DNA of 32,881 bases from Betaproteobacteria bacterium. Its GTDB lineage: Bacteria; Pseudomonadota; Gammaproteobacteria; Burkholderiales; Usitatibacteraceae. The stretch lies in contig JAEUMY010000001.1 of assembly GCA_016791265.1 (NCBI GenBank), positions 1-32,881 on the forward strand. The letters are read 5' to 3'. Shown one piece after another: positions 10,724 through 18,802 of the stretch. The notes below the pieces were generated by a model. It was not told where the DNA came from and searched no databases. It worked only from the letters and a program-made list of their open reading frames with translations. How positions within the stretch are numbered: the first letter of the stretch is position 1; each line of letters begins with the position of its first letter. Both the position numbers and the translations under genes were made by a program.

Positions 10724-11737
10724 ATGAAGCGCATCCGCACCGCATCCATGCTGTCTGCCGTCGTCCTGGTCGTCACGGCCTGCGCGACCGGCGAGTCCGG
10801 CAAACCCGCCAACCCAGCCAGCGAGCCCCGCCTGTCGCAACTGCCGCCGGTGGTAAGCCCTGAAGCCAATCCCACCACACCAGAGAAGGTCGCACTCGGC
10901 GCCAAACTATGGATCGACAAGCGTCTGTCCGGCTCCGGCAACCAGGCCTGCACCACCTGCCATGTGCGCGAGAAGGGTTGGACCGATGGCGAGACCTTGT
11001 CGCGCAAGGACAACGGCGACCTGAACGTTCGCCACTCGCCCACGATGTACAACGTGGGCTACTCGCCGGTGTACTACTGGGATGGCCGCGCCGCCACGCT
11101 GGAGGGCCAGGTGCTCGCAGCATGGCGCTTGCAGATCTACGGCGATCCGCCCAAGGTCGCTGAAAAGCTCGCCGCGGTACCCGGCTACACAGCAGAATTC
11201 CAGAAGGTATTCGGCGGTCCGCCCACACAGGACAGCATCGTCAAGGCGCTGGCCGCGTATCTGCGCGCCAAAGTGAGTGGCGATTCGCCGTGGGATCGCC
11301 ACGAGAAGGGCCAGAAGGGTGCCGTGTCCGCCGATGCGCAAGCGGGCTTCCTCCTCTTCATGGGCAAGGGCCGCTGCGCCATCTGCCACACGCCGCCGGT
11401 GTACAGCGACTTCAACTTCCACAACATCGGTCTGGAAGCCGGCAAGGCCAAGCCCGACATCGGCCGCGGCAACGTCACCAAGAAGCCGGAGGACATGAGT
11501 GCCTTCAAGACGCCGACACTGCGTTCGGTGGCCATCTCCGGCCCGTACTTCCACGACGGCAGCCGGAAGACGCTGGAAGAGGCGGTGCGCTTCATGGCGA
11601 GCGGCGGCGGCAAGGACCCCAACAAGACCGCGCAACTGGTCGACACCGGACTCAGCGATCAGGAGATCAAGCAGATCGTGGCGTTCCTGACCTCACTCAC
11701 CAGCGACGAGCCCTACACACCACCCAAGCTGCCCTGA
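10724..11737 (+). CDS. Di-haem cytochrome c peroxidase / MauG-family lipoprotein
   Basis: Periplasmic c-type haem enzyme that reduces hydrogen peroxide or oxidises a protein partner. The start is the ATG at 10724 behind AGGAGAGAG; the 337-residue product begins with a lipoprotein signal whose lipobox VTAC puts the lipidated cysteine at residue 20, so it is probably membrane-tethered. Two haem-binding motifs, CTTCH (76-80) and CAICH (218-222), give two haem domains, with RHSPTMYNVGYSPVYYWDGR and FKTPTLRSVAISGPYFHDG typical of the bacterial di-haem peroxidase family. The gap before it (10598-10723) shows nothing else recognisable; a hairpin terminator follows. It could be a MauG-like enzyme rather than a classic peroxidase. 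Confidence 0.93.
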   Translation: MKRIRTASMLSAVVLVVTACATGESGKPANPASEPRLSQLPPVVSPEANPTTPEKVALGAKLWIDKRLSGSGNQACTTCHVREKGWTDGETLSRKDNGDLNVRHSPTMYNVGYSPVYYWDGRAATLEGQVLAAWRLQIYGDPPKVAEKLAAVPGYTAEFQKVFGGPPTQDSIVKALAAYLRAKVSGDSPWDRHEKGQKGAVSADAQAGFLLFMGKGRCAICHTPPVYSDFNFHNIGLEAGKAKPDIGRGNVTKKPEDMSAFKTPTLRSVAISGPYFHDGSRKTLEEAVRFMASGGGKDPNKTAQLVDTGLSDQEIKQIVAFLTSLTSDEPYTPPKLP

Positions 11738-11755
11738 GTGGTCGAGCAGGCATCG

Positions 11756-11785
11756 CAGCGCGCGGGTTGAACCGCGCGCTGTTTT
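11756..11785 (+). terminator. Rho-independent terminator after the di-haem peroxidase gene
   Basis: CAGCGCGCGG (11756-11765) pairs perfectly with CCGCGCGCTG (11772-11781) around a six-base loop and is followed by TTTTCATTTT. It lies 18 bases after the stop codon at 11737. The stem is very GC-rich and the T tract is interrupted by one C and one A. Confidence 0.78.
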
Positions 11786-11797
11786 CATTTTGGGCAT

Positions 11798-11809
11798 GCG
11801 AATATTCGC
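11798..11809. repeat. Iterated palindrome GCGAATATTCGC before the CoA-transferase gene
   Basis: Perfect 12-mer (14 bp with T/A flanks) in the gap between the peroxidase terminator and the CoA-transferase start at 11837. Confidence 0.95.
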
Positions 11810-11836
11810 ACTGACACCGCTTCGATCAACTTGCCC

Positions 11837-13033
11837 ATGTCCACACCCCAACCCCTTGCCGATCTGAAAGTCATCGAGCTCGGCACGCTCATCGCCGGCC
11901 CCTACTGCGCGCGTCTCATGGCGGAATTTGGCGCCGAGGTCATCAAGATCGAGACACCGGGCGAGGGTGATCCGCTACGCAAATGGCGTGTCCTGTATGA
12001 GGGCAACTCGCTCTGGTGGTATGCCCAGGCGCGCAACAAGAAGTCGGTCGCGCTCAACCTGCGCGAGCCGGCGGCGCAGAACATCGTGCGCAAGCTGATT
12101 CAGAATGCCGACATCGTCGTTGAAAACTTCCGCCCCGGCACGCTGGAGAAATGGGGCTTGTCGTACGAGTCGCTGTCGGCCGAGAACCCCGGGCTCATCA
12201 TGGTGCGACTGTCCGGCTTCGGCCAGACCGGGCCGTACAAGGATCGCACCGGCTTCGGCGCCATCGGCGAATCGATGGGTGGCATGCGCTACATCACGGG
12301 TTATCCGGATCGGGCGCCGGTGCGGGTGGGCATCAGCATCGGTGATTCGCTGGCCGCGATGTTCGGCGTCATCGGCGCACTCACAGCGTTGCATCACCGT
12401 GGAACGAGCGGCAAGGGACAGGTGGTCGATGTCGCGTTGTACGAAGCCGTGTTCGCGATGATGGAATCCATGCTGCCGGAGTTCGGCATGACCGGGCTGG
12501 TGCGCGAGCGCACCGGCGCGTCACTGCCGGGCATCGTGCCGTCCAACACCTATGCGTGCCAGGATGGCAGCTATGTCGTCATCGGCGCCAATGGCGATGC
12601 CATCTTCAAACGCATGATGAATGCCATCGATCGCCCCGATCTCGCGAGTGATCCGACGCTGGCGGACAACGCAGGTAGGGTGAAGCGCACCGAGGAACTG
12701 GACCGCATCATCGGCGAGTGGACCGCGCGGCACACGCTGGATGAGGTGCTCGCGGTGCTGGAGCCTGCGCAGGTGCCGGCAGGGCGCATCTATTCCATTG
12801 CCGACATCGTGGCCGACCTGCAGTATCAGGCGCGGGCCATGATCGAACAGCACAAGCTGGCCGATGGGAAGGAGATTCTCCTGCCCGGCATCGTGCCCAA
12901 ATTGTCGGCAACGCCAGGAAGCACAAATTGGGTGGGGCCGAAGCTGGGCGAGCACACCGATGCGGTGCTGGGCGAGCTGGGCTATGACGCCGCGGCGTGC
13001 GCTGCGCTGCGGGCGGCCGGGGTCATTGGCTAG
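11837..13033 (+). CDS. Family III CoA-transferase (CaiB/BaiF type)
   Basis: Moves CoA between carboxylic acids through an aspartyl-CoA thioester intermediate. The 398-residue protein begins MSTPQPLADLKVIELGTLIA; a TTG two codons upstream is less likely as start. GPYCARLMAEFGAEVIKIE, RNKKSVALNLR, VVENFRPGTLEKWGLSYE and SGFGQTGPYKDRTGFGAIGE are family signatures, and D170 in VRVGISIGDSLAAMFG is the expected catalytic Asp. The substrate is unknown. An HMG-CoA-lyase-like gene lies 2.8 kb away across ppc; the pairing of such enzymes in citramalate or leucine-type acid catabolism makes a dicarboxylate or branched acid plausible, but this is inference. The TAG stop is overlapped by a palindrome variant. 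Confidence 0.93.
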   Translation: MSTPQPLADLKVIELGTLIAGPYCARLMAEFGAEVIKIETPGEGDPLRKWRVLYEGNSLWWYAQARNKKSVALNLREPAAQNIVRKLIQNADIVVENFRPGTLEKWGLSYESLSAENPGLIMVRLSGFGQTGPYKDRTGFGAIGESMGGMRYITGYPDRAPVRVGISIGDSLAAMFGVIGALTALHHRGTSGKGQVVDVALYEAVFAMMESMLPEFGMTGLVRERTGASLPGIVPSNTYACQDGSYVVIGANGDAIFKRMMNAIDRPDLASDPTLADNAGRVKRTEELDRIIGEWTARHTLDEVLAVLEPAQVPAGRIYSIADIVADLQYQARAMIEQHKLADGKEILLPGIVPKLSATPGSTNWVGPKLGEHTDAVLGELGYDAAACAALRAAGVIG

Positions 13034-13044
13034 CGAATATTCGT
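13033..13044. repeat. Iterated palindrome variant at the CoA-transferase stop codon
   Basis: GCGAATATTCGT, 11 of 12 with the last C changed to T. Its first G is the last base of the TAG stop codon, and it fills part of the 29-base gap between convergent genes. No T-runs flank it. Confidence 0.85.
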
Positions 13045-13062
13045 GAACGCGACGGCTGTCGA

Positions 13063-15765
13063 TCACCCCGAATTCCGCAACCCCGCCGCCAGCCCGTTGA
13101 TCGAAATGTGAATGCCGCGTTTCACCCGCTCCGCCGTGTCGCCGGCACGGTGGCGTTTGATGAGCGCGATCTGCAGATGGTTGAGCGGATCGAGGTAGGG
13201 GAAGCGGTTGCGGATGGAGCGCGCCAGCGCCGGATTGCTGGCGAGCAACGCGTCACTGCCGGTGATCTCGAAAAGAGCTGCCAGCGTGCGTTCGCGCTCG
13301 GCCATGATGCGCTGGAAAATGCCGGTCGCCGCAGGCTGATCCGCCGCCAGTGCCGCATATCGGGCCGCGACGGCGGGGTCAGTCTTGGCCAGCAACATGT
13401 CCATATTGGCGAGCAGCGTCTGGAAGAAGCGCCACTTGGTCCACATTTCCTTGAGCAGGGCGCGGTCCTCATCCGCGAGCGCAGCCACGGCACTGCCGAA
13501 GCCGAACCAGCCGGGCAGCATGATGCGGCACTGCGCCCACGAGAACACCCATGGAATGGCCCGCAGATCCTCGATGCGCTGCGACGCCTTGCGTGAAGCC
13601 GGCCGTGAACCGATATTGAGGTCGGCGATTTCGCGGATGGGCGTCAACGTGCGGAAGAAGTCGACAAAACCCGGCGTCTCATAGACCAGCTCGCGATAGT
13701 GGCGGAACGCCGCGGCGGAAAGGGATTCCATCACGGCGGCATAACGCGGTGTGTTGCGGGGTTCGTTGGCGGATCGCGTAGCGCGCGCGGTGGCGGCGAC
13801 CAGCGCTTCCAGATTGCGCCGGCCCAGTTCGGCATTGGCGTACTTGCTGGCAATGACCTCGCCCTGCTCGGTCAGCCGCAGCCCGCCCTGCACCGCACCG
13901 GCCGGCTGGGCCAGGATGGCTTCGTAGCTCGGTCCGCCGCCGCGGCCCACCGTGCCGCCGCGGCCGTGGAAGAAACGCAGGCGCACCTGGTGCATGGCGA
14001 ACACTTTCACCAGCTCGGTCTCGGCCTTGTAGAGCTCCCAGTTGGAGGTGACGTAGCCACCGTCCTTGTTGCTGTCCGAGTAGCCCAGCATGATTTCCTG
14101 CAGGTCACCCTGCGACCTGACCAGCGCGCGCGCCAGCGGCAAGGCGAACCAATCCTGCATGGTGACCGGCGCGCGGCGGAGATCGTCGATGGTTTCGAAG
14201 AGCGGCACGATCATGATCCGCGTGGCCGGTGCCGGGCCCGGCGTCACCAGCCCCGCTTCCTTCATCAGCATCGCGACTTCCAGCAGGTCGGACACATTGT
14301 CCGCCTTGGAAATGATGGCCTGGCGGATGGCATCGGCGCCCTGTTCGCGCAGGGCGCGCGCCGCACGGTGAAAGATGGCCAGTTCGCCACGCGCCTCTTG
14401 CGAATATTCGCTATGTGGTGAGAACAGCAATCGCGGGCTGGCGAGTTCGGTGACCAACAATTCTCGCCGCGCCGCTTCATCCAGCGCGCGGTAGTCCGCA
14501 CAAACCCCGGCCACCGCGAGCAGTTCGGCGATGGTCGCTTCATGCACGTCCGCGTTCTGGCGCAGGTCGAGCGTGGCCAGGTGAAAGCCGAACGCACTCA
14601 CTGCAAGGCGCAATTGCCGCAACCGGCCCTCCGCCAGCACGGCGAGGCCGCTGGCGCGCAGCGACGCGTCCAACGTGTCCAGGTCTGCCTTGAATTCCGC
14701 GGCCGAGGCGTAGGCGGCGGATTCACCCACCGAACGCCGGCGAATGCCCGACAGCCCCAGTGCCGCAGCGGTGGCGGAGAGCCGCGCGAATATACCGGTG
14801 AGCGCGCGCCGGTAGGGCTCGTCCTCGCGATGTGCCGAACGATCGGGCGAGGCCTGGGCCAACGCCATCAGTGCCGGTGTCGGCGTGGTCAGGAGCTGAG
14901 AGAGCGGCAGATCGGCGCCCAGCGCGTGCACCGCATCCAGATAATGCTCGAACACGATGTCGCCCTGACGGCGCAGCGCGTGATCCAGCATTTCCGCCGT
15001 GACGAAGGGATTGCCGTCGCGGTCTCCGCCCACCCAGCTGCCGATGCGCAGCACCGGCACGCCCGCGGCGGCGTCGAGCAGGTCCTCGGCATCGGCCTGA
15101 AGCGCTGGCACCACATCGAGAAAGGTGTAGTGGAAGTAGGCCAGCGCATTCTCAATCTCGTCCTTCACGCCCAGCTTCACGTCACGCAACATGCGGGTGT
15201 GCCACAGCGTGGTGATGACCCGCACCAGCTCGCGTTCCAGTGTTCGCGCCTCCTGCGAATCCGCGGGCACGGCATCGCGCGCGGCCAGCGCCTCGGCGAT
15301 CTTCAGTTGGCAGTCGAGGATGCTCTTCCGCTGCACCTCGGTGGGGTGCGCGGTCAGCACGGGCGACACCTCGACGCCGGTAAGCGCCGAGCCCGCTTCG
15401 CCGCCGAATTCGTTGGCCAGCCCCGCAAGACTCGCTGGCAGCGGTGCCGAGCCTTCCCGACGGTGAATGCGGTGCCGCCGGGTGTGGTGGCAATCCTCGG
15501 CGATGTTGGCGAGTTGCGAGAAGAAGCTGAAGGCCCTTGCGACGCGCACGCTCTGTTCGTCCGTCAAGCCATCCAAGAGCGCGGTGAGCTTGCGCTGCGC
15601 CTCGACATCTTCCAGCTTGCGGCTGGCGACCGACAGCTGGCGGATGGCCTCGATCTCTGCGAAGGCGGCATCGCCTTCATGCTGGCGGATGACTTCACCC
15701 AAGAGGCGACCGAGTAAGCGGATGTCTTCGGTCAACGCGGCGTCCTTGTGGTCAGTAGAGGTCAT
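13063..15765 (-). CDS. ppc: Phosphoenolpyruvate carboxylase
   Basis: Carboxylates PEP with bicarbonate to oxaloacetate, replenishing the citric acid cycle. The start chosen is ATG at 15765 (MTSTDHKDAALTEDIRLLGR), matching the family N-terminus; 900 residues, against 883 in Escherichia coli. Visible motifs are LTAHPTEVQRKS (catalytic His), VLRIGSWVGGDRDGNPFVT (substrate-binding region), FHGRGGTVGRGGGPSYEAI (glycine-rich catalytic loop) and the C-terminus SINGLAAGLRNSG, whose final Gly is essential in the family. The gene points away from the lyase gene and towards the CoA-transferase. One palindrome copy codes EYS in SPHSEYSQEARG, a variable surface position. Upstream in-frame codons extend much further but lie within the opposite gene. 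Confidence 0.97.
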   Translation of the reverse strand: MTSTDHKDAALTEDIRLLGRLLGEVIRQHEGDAAFAEIEAIRQLSVASRKLEDVEAQRKLTALLDGLTDEQSVRVARAFSFFSQLANIAEDCHHTRRHRIHRREGSAPLPASLAGLANEFGGEAGSALTGVEVSPVLTAHPTEVQRKSILDCQLKIAEALAARDAVPADSQEARTLERELVRVITTLWHTRMLRDVKLGVKDEIENALAYFHYTFLDVVPALQADAEDLLDAAAGVPVLRIGSWVGGDRDGNPFVTAEMLDHALRRQGDIVFEHYLDAVHALGADLPLSQLLTTPTPALMALAQASPDRSAHREDEPYRRALTGIFARLSATAAALGLSGIRRRSVGESAAYASAAEFKADLDTLDASLRASGLAVLAEGRLRQLRLAVSAFGFHLATLDLRQNADVHEATIAELLAVAGVCADYRALDEAARRELLVTELASPRLLFSPHSEYSQEARGELAIFHRAARALREQGADAIRQAIISKADNVSDLLEVAMLMKEAGLVTPGPAPATRIMIVPLFETIDDLRRAPVTMQDWFALPLARALVRSQGDLQEIMLGYSDSNKDGGYVTSNWELYKAETELVKVFAMHQVRLRFFHGRGGTVGRGGGPSYEAILAQPAGAVQGGLRLTEQGEVIASKYANAELGRRNLEALVAATARATRSANEPRNTPRYAAVMESLSAAAFRHYRELVYETPGFVDFFRTLTPIREIADLNIGSRPASRKASQRIEDLRAIPWVFSWAQCRIMLPGWFGFGSAVAALADEDRALLKEMWTKWRFFQTLLANMDMLLAKTDPAVAARYAALAADQPAATGIFQRIMAERERTLAALFEITGSDALLASNPALARSIRNRFPYLDPLNHLQIALIKRHRAGDTAERVKRGIHISINGLAAGLRNSG
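14400..14411. repeat. Iterated palindrome GCGAATATTCGC in ppc
   Basis: Perfect 12-mer, flanks T/T. On the ppc strand it codes S-EYS in HSEYSQEARGEL, the segment between LLFSPH and the conserved ELAIFHRAARAL. Confidence 0.95.
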
Positions 15766-15793
15766 GGCGTGGCGAGCGGCAGGGTGAGTGGAT

Positions 15794-15808
15794 TGCTGCA
15801 TTGCAGCA
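15794..15808. promoter_or_regulatory. Short dyad in the divergent ppc / lyase intergenic region
   Basis: TGCTGCA-T-TGCAGCA is a perfect 7-bp inverted repeat around one base, in the 114-base gap between the divergent starts of ppc (15765) and the lyase gene (15880). This is where both promoters must lie, so an operator is possible. I could not define convincing -35/-10 boxes on either strand; TACACT at 15837-15842 is a weak -10 candidate for the plus strand. Confidence 0.3.
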
Positions 15809-15879
15809 CAATGCGCGGCCGCGTGCATGATGCGGGTACACTTCGCACTCATCCGCACCCCTTCCGGACCGAGATTGCC

Positions 15880-16824
15880 ATGCGAATATTCGTCAACGAC
15901 GTCGCCGTGCGCGACGGCTTCCAGATCGAGAAGACCCTCATCCCCACCGCGACCAAGATCGCGATGGTCGACGCCCTGTCCGAAACCGGACTCGCCAAGA
16001 TCGAGGTCGCGTCCTACGTGAACCCCAAGCTTGTGCCCAACATGGCCGATGGCGATGAGGTGCTGGCCGGCATCCAGCGCAAGCCCGGCGTGCTGTACAC
16101 CGCCATCGCGTTGAATCTGAAAGGCGTGGAGCGTGCCGTGGCCGCCAAGGCGCGAGCAGATGAGATCAACGTGGTCATGTCCGCTTCCGAAACCCACAAC
16201 CGGGCCAACGCCAACCGCACCCATGCGCAGTCGCTGAGCGATTTCGCCGAGGTGGTGAAAATCGCCAAGCCGGTCGGCATGCTGGTCAATGGCGCCATCT
16301 CCACTTCATTCGGCTGCCCGTTCGAGGGCCGCATCAGCGAAGAGGTCGTGATCGGCTTTGTGGGCAAGTATCTGGAGCTGGGCTTCGATGGCGTGTCGCT
16401 GGCCGACACCACCGGCATGGCCAATCCCCGCCAAGTGGCGTCGCTGGCCGGTCGCGTGGTCAAGACCTTCCCCGGTGCGGAGATCACGCTGCACTTCCAC
16501 AACACCCGCAGCATGGGGCTCGCCAATGTCATGGCCGGCATCGACGCCGGGGTGATGCATTACGACGGCTCGGTTGCCGGCTTGGGAGGCTGCCCCTTCG
16601 CGCCGGGGGCGACGGGCAACATCTGCACCGAGGACATGGTCAACATGCTGCACGACCAGGGATTCGAGACCGGTGTCGATCTCGACAAGCTCATCGCCTG
16701 CGCCAACCAGATCGAGCAGATCGTCGGCCACGCCGTGCCCGGCCAGGTGATGAAGGCGGGCAAGACGCTGGAGCTCCGCCCCATTCCCGCAAGATTGACC
16801 CAAGAGGACTTCGCCAAAGCATGA
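15880..16824 (+). CDS. Hydroxymethylglutaryl-CoA lyase family enzyme
   Basis: DRE-TIM metallolyase that cleaves a 3-hydroxy-3-methyl acyl-CoA; HMG-CoA to acetyl-CoA and acetoacetate is the textbook case, and citramalyl-CoA lyases belong to the same family. The start is ATG 15880 (MRIFVNDVAVRDGFQIE); longer frames add unrelated residues. In the 314-residue protein, R11-D12 (metal/catalytic), the HFHNTR segment (H205, H207, metal ligands) and the signature GLGGCPFAPGATGN with catalytic C238 are intact. Its stop overlaps the next gene's start (ATGA). The CoA-transferase at 11837-13033 may act on the same pathway. A palindrome variant overlaps the start codon and encodes RIFV. No Shine-Dalgarno is obvious. 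Confidence 0.92.
   Translation: MRIFVNDVAVRDGFQIEKTLIPTATKIAMVDALSETGLAKIEVASYVNPKLVPNMADGDEVLAGIQRKPGVLYTAIALNLKGVERAVAAKARADEINVVMSASETHNRANANRTHAQSLSDFAEVVKIAKPVGMLVNGAISTSFGCPFEGRISEEVVIGFVGKYLELGFDGVSLADTTGMANPRQVASLAGRVVKTFPGAEITLHFHNTRSMGLANVMAGIDAGVMHYDGSVAGLGGCPFAPGATGNICTEDMVNMLHDQGFETGVDLDKLIACANQIEQIVGHAVPGQVMKAGKTLELRPIPARLTQEDFAKA
15882..15893. repeat. Iterated palindrome variant on the lyase start codon
   Basis: GCGAATATTCGT, 11 of 12, with the same terminal C-to-T change as the copy at 13033. Its first G is the third base of the ATG start codon and the rest codes residues 2-5 (RIFV). Confidence 0.85.
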
Positions 16825-17534
16825 TGAAAAAGCTCGCCCTCGGCATTGCCGCAATCACGCTTGTCTCCACGCCCGCTTTCGCAGGCGACCTCAACAACAT
16901 TGGCAGTCTCGGTCAGGAGTCCTTTCTGAAACTCTCGAAGGACCTGGGTGCCATCACCTCGTACAAGGGCGTCACGCCCGCCACACCGTTGGGCTTGGTT
17001 GGCTTTGACATCGGTGTCGAGCTCACGGCCACCAATCTGGAGAGCAGCACGATTTTCCGTCAGGCCGGCGGCAGCTCGTCTTCTTCCGTGGTCGTGCCCA
17101 AGCTGCACATCCACAAGGGGCTGCCATTCGGTTTCGACATCGGTGCGTTCATCTCGAAGGTGTCGGACGCCAACATCTCGCTCATCGGCGCCGAGGCGCG
17201 CTGGGCGCTCATTGATGACGGCATCGCGACCCCGGCCGTCGGGCTTCGCATCGCGGGCACCAAGGAAACCGGCGTGGGCCAGATCGATCTGTCCACGCTG
17301 TCGGCGGATATCGTGCTGTCGAAAAAGCTCACCTTCGTCACGCCCTTCATCGGCGCCGGCCGGGTGCAGGTGAAGAGCAAACCCAATGTCGGCGGATTGC
17401 GGGAAGAGAAGTTCAATCAATCGCGAATATTCGCGGGATTGAACGCCAACTTTGCGGTGGTCAATGTTGCGGTGGAGGCGGAGAAGCAGGGCGATGCAGC
17501 CTCTCTTTCAGCTAAGGCGGGATGGCGGTTCTGA
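16821..17534 (+). CDS. Small outer-membrane beta-barrel-like protein
   Basis: A 237-residue exported protein of unknown function. Residues 1-21 (MMKKLALGIAAITLVSTPAFA) form a clean Sec signal peptide with an AFA cleavage site. The mature part alternates polar and hydrophobic residues in strand-like segments (FDIGVELTATNLES, KLHIHKGLPFGFDIGAFISKV, KLTFVTPFIGAGRVQVKS) and ends in AKAGWRF; a C-terminal Phe is the usual insertion signal of outer-membrane barrels. The first ATG overlaps the lyase stop (ATGA); the second ATG at 16824 is an equally good start. The gene's 3' end overlaps the next gene by 13 bases. One palindrome copy codes RIFA in NQSRIFAGLNAN, within a predicted strand. Confidence 0.85.
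   Translation: MMKKLALGIAAITLVSTPAFAGDLNNIGSLGQESFLKLSKDLGAITSYKGVTPATPLGLVGFDIGVELTATNLESSTIFRQAGGSSSSSVVVPKLHIHKGLPFGFDIGAFISKVSDANISLIGAEARWALIDDGIATPAVGLRIAGTKETGVGQIDLSTLSADIVLSKKLTFVTPFIGAGRVQVKSKPNVGGLREEKFNQSRIFAGLNANFAVVNVAVEAEKQGDAASLSAKAGWRF
17423..17434. repeat. Iterated palindrome GCGAATATTCGC in the outer-membrane protein gene
   Basis: Perfect 12-mer, 14 bp with C/G flanks, coding RIFA (QSRIFAGL) in phase 3, in a likely transmembrane beta-strand. Confidence 0.95.
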
Positions 17535-17998
17535 AGCAAGCGACATTTGACTGCCCGCGCGACGGCGCGGTGCTAGTCCCAACCCAGTTCAAGGCGGGAC
17601 ATCTTCACCTTTGCCACACGTGTTCCGGTTCCTTCCTGCCAGGTGAAATCGTTCGGGAAGTGCGGCGCATCGAACGCTGGTTCGCCGCGCGGCGCGGTGG
17701 CACGTCGGGGCTGTCTCTTGGTGCGGTCGAGTGCCCTGCGGGTCACGGACGGATGTCGATGCTCAGGGTCGACGGGCATCACATCGACATCTGCGCCACC
17801 TGTCATGGCATCTGGTTTGATAGTGACGAGTTGAAGCGGCTTCAGCAACCGGCGGCGTCAGAGCGACTTGATCGGGTGATTGAAACGACCGACGCTGTCG
17901 ATGCGGGGGATTCGATTGTCGATGGCGTGGGTGAACTCGCCAGCGGCGCCCTGGAACTTCTCGGGGACATCATCAGCGGCATCGATATTTCGTTCTGA
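17522..17998 (+). CDS. Double zinc-ribbon (TFIIB-type zinc-finger domain) protein
   Basis: A 158-residue cytoplasmic-looking protein with two zinc ribbons: C11 (CPRDGAVL) with CHTCSGSFLPGE, and CPAGHGRM with CATCHGIWFDSDEL. The pattern CP..G.M...(x15-20)..C..C.G.W.D..E is that of the bacterial TFIIB-type zinc-finger domain family, often found beside membrane proteins and of unknown precise role. The C-terminal 40 residues are acidic and hydrophobic with Asp/Gly repeats. The ATG at 17522 follows AAGGCGGG and overlaps the preceding gene by 13 bases in another frame, so the two are probably translationally coupled. It converges on the methyltransferase gene with only 9 bases between stops. Confidence 0.88.
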   Translation: MAVLKQATFDCPRDGAVLVPTQFKAGHLHLCHTCSGSFLPGEIVREVRRIERWFAARRGGTSGLSLGAVECPAGHGRMSMLRVDGHHIDICATCHGIWFDSDELKRLQQPAASERLDRVIETTDAVDAGDSIVDGVGELASGALELLGDIISGIDISF

Positions 17999-18007
17999 CC
18001 TGCCGCG

Positions 18008-18802
18008 TCAAACCATCTGCCCGCTCATCTGACCGTAGTACACCAGCGTGTCGTACTCGAACGTCACGCGGCCACTCTTCTGGTGCGCTGCGAATATTCG
18101 CGATAGCGCCTTCTCCATCTCGGCAAACTTCTCCGTGCCACGCTCGGGCGCGTAGGACGATGACGCCACCCGGCCGATCAGCCCTTCCAGATCGAAATGT
18201 TGGAAGTTGTCGAACCGTGCCTCGTACAAATCGCCGCCAAAGAATGGTTGTAGCAACGCAAGGTCCTGCACGTTCTTGTGGTTGATGTCCTGATAGTCGG
18301 TGCTGAATTCGTTCAGCACGGCTTCGTACTCTTTCAGGAACGGCGTCGAGTCCACGCGCCGGTCATTCCAGATGAGCACGGCCCAGCCGCCGGGGCGCAG
18401 GATGCGCAGCCATTCGGTGCGGGTCTTGTCGCGATCAAACCAGTGGAACGCCTGACCCGCCAGCACGAAGTCGACCGAGCGGCCGGGCAGGTTGGTGGCG
18501 TCTGCCGTGCCGTTCATGCTGCCGTACTGCGAATATTCGCTGAGCCACGCATCGGCCGCGGCGCGCATGTCGGCATTCGGCTCCACGCCGACCACGGTGT
18601 TGCCGTTGTCGAGAAACAGTTTGGTGAGAATGCCGGTGCCGGAACCGATATCCGCAATGGGCGATTCCGGTGTCAGCGCGCAGCGGTCCGCGAGCAGGTC
18701 GACAATCTCGACCGGATAGCTCGGGCGATATTTGATGTAGTCCTCGACGCGCGAGGAAAAGCGCGTGGTGGCGTTGGCGGCCGGTGTTCTGGTGGCGGTC
18801 AT
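18008..18802 (-). CDS. Class I SAM-dependent methyltransferase
   Basis: A 264-residue methyltransferase of the Methyltransf_11/UbiE-like fold. The SAM-binding motif DIGSGTG is at residues 51-57 (ADIGSGTGILTKLF), the acidic residue of motif II is E74 (VGVEPNADMR), and FVLAGQAFHWFD plus LRPGGWAVLIWND match motifs IV and V. The N-terminal FSSRVEDYIKYRPSYP segment is common in small-molecule methyltransferases. The substrate is unknown. The start overlaps the SDR stop (ATGA), so it is the last gene of the argS-SPOR-dsbA-SDR-methyltransferase run. It contains two palindrome copies, one in EYS and one in RIFA phase. Confidence 0.9.
   Translation of the reverse strand: MTATRTPAANATTRFSSRVEDYIKYRPSYPVEIVDLLADRCALTPESPIADIGSGTGILTKLFLDNGNTVVGVEPNADMRAAADAWLSEYSQYGSMNGTADATNLPGRSVDFVLAGQAFHWFDRDKTRTEWLRILRPGGWAVLIWNDRRVDSTPFLKEYEAVLNEFSTDYQDINHKNVQDLALLQPFFGGDLYEARFDNFQHFDLEGLIGRVASSSYAPERGTEKFAEMEKALSRIFAAHQKSGRVTFEYDTLVYYGQMSGQMV
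18090..18101. repeat. Iterated palindrome GCGAATATTCGC in the methyltransferase gene (1)
   Basis: Perfect 12-mer, flanks T/G, coding RIFA in ALSRIFAAHQKS near the C-terminus. Confidence 0.95.
18529..18540. repeat. Iterated palindrome GCGAATATTCGC in the methyltransferase gene (2)
   Basis: Perfect 12-mer, flanks T/T, coding S-EYS in WLSEYSQYG, between SAM motifs II and III. Confidence 0.95.

Noticed and set aside
14786..14796. GCGAATATACC in ppc as a degraded palindrome copy
   Set aside because: Only the left eight bases match; the right half has three mismatches, which chance can give.
15766..16224. N-terminal extension of PEP carboxylase up to 16224
   Set aside because: The extra 153 residues overlap the lyase gene on the other strand and resemble no PEPC; ATG 15765 gives the family N-terminus.
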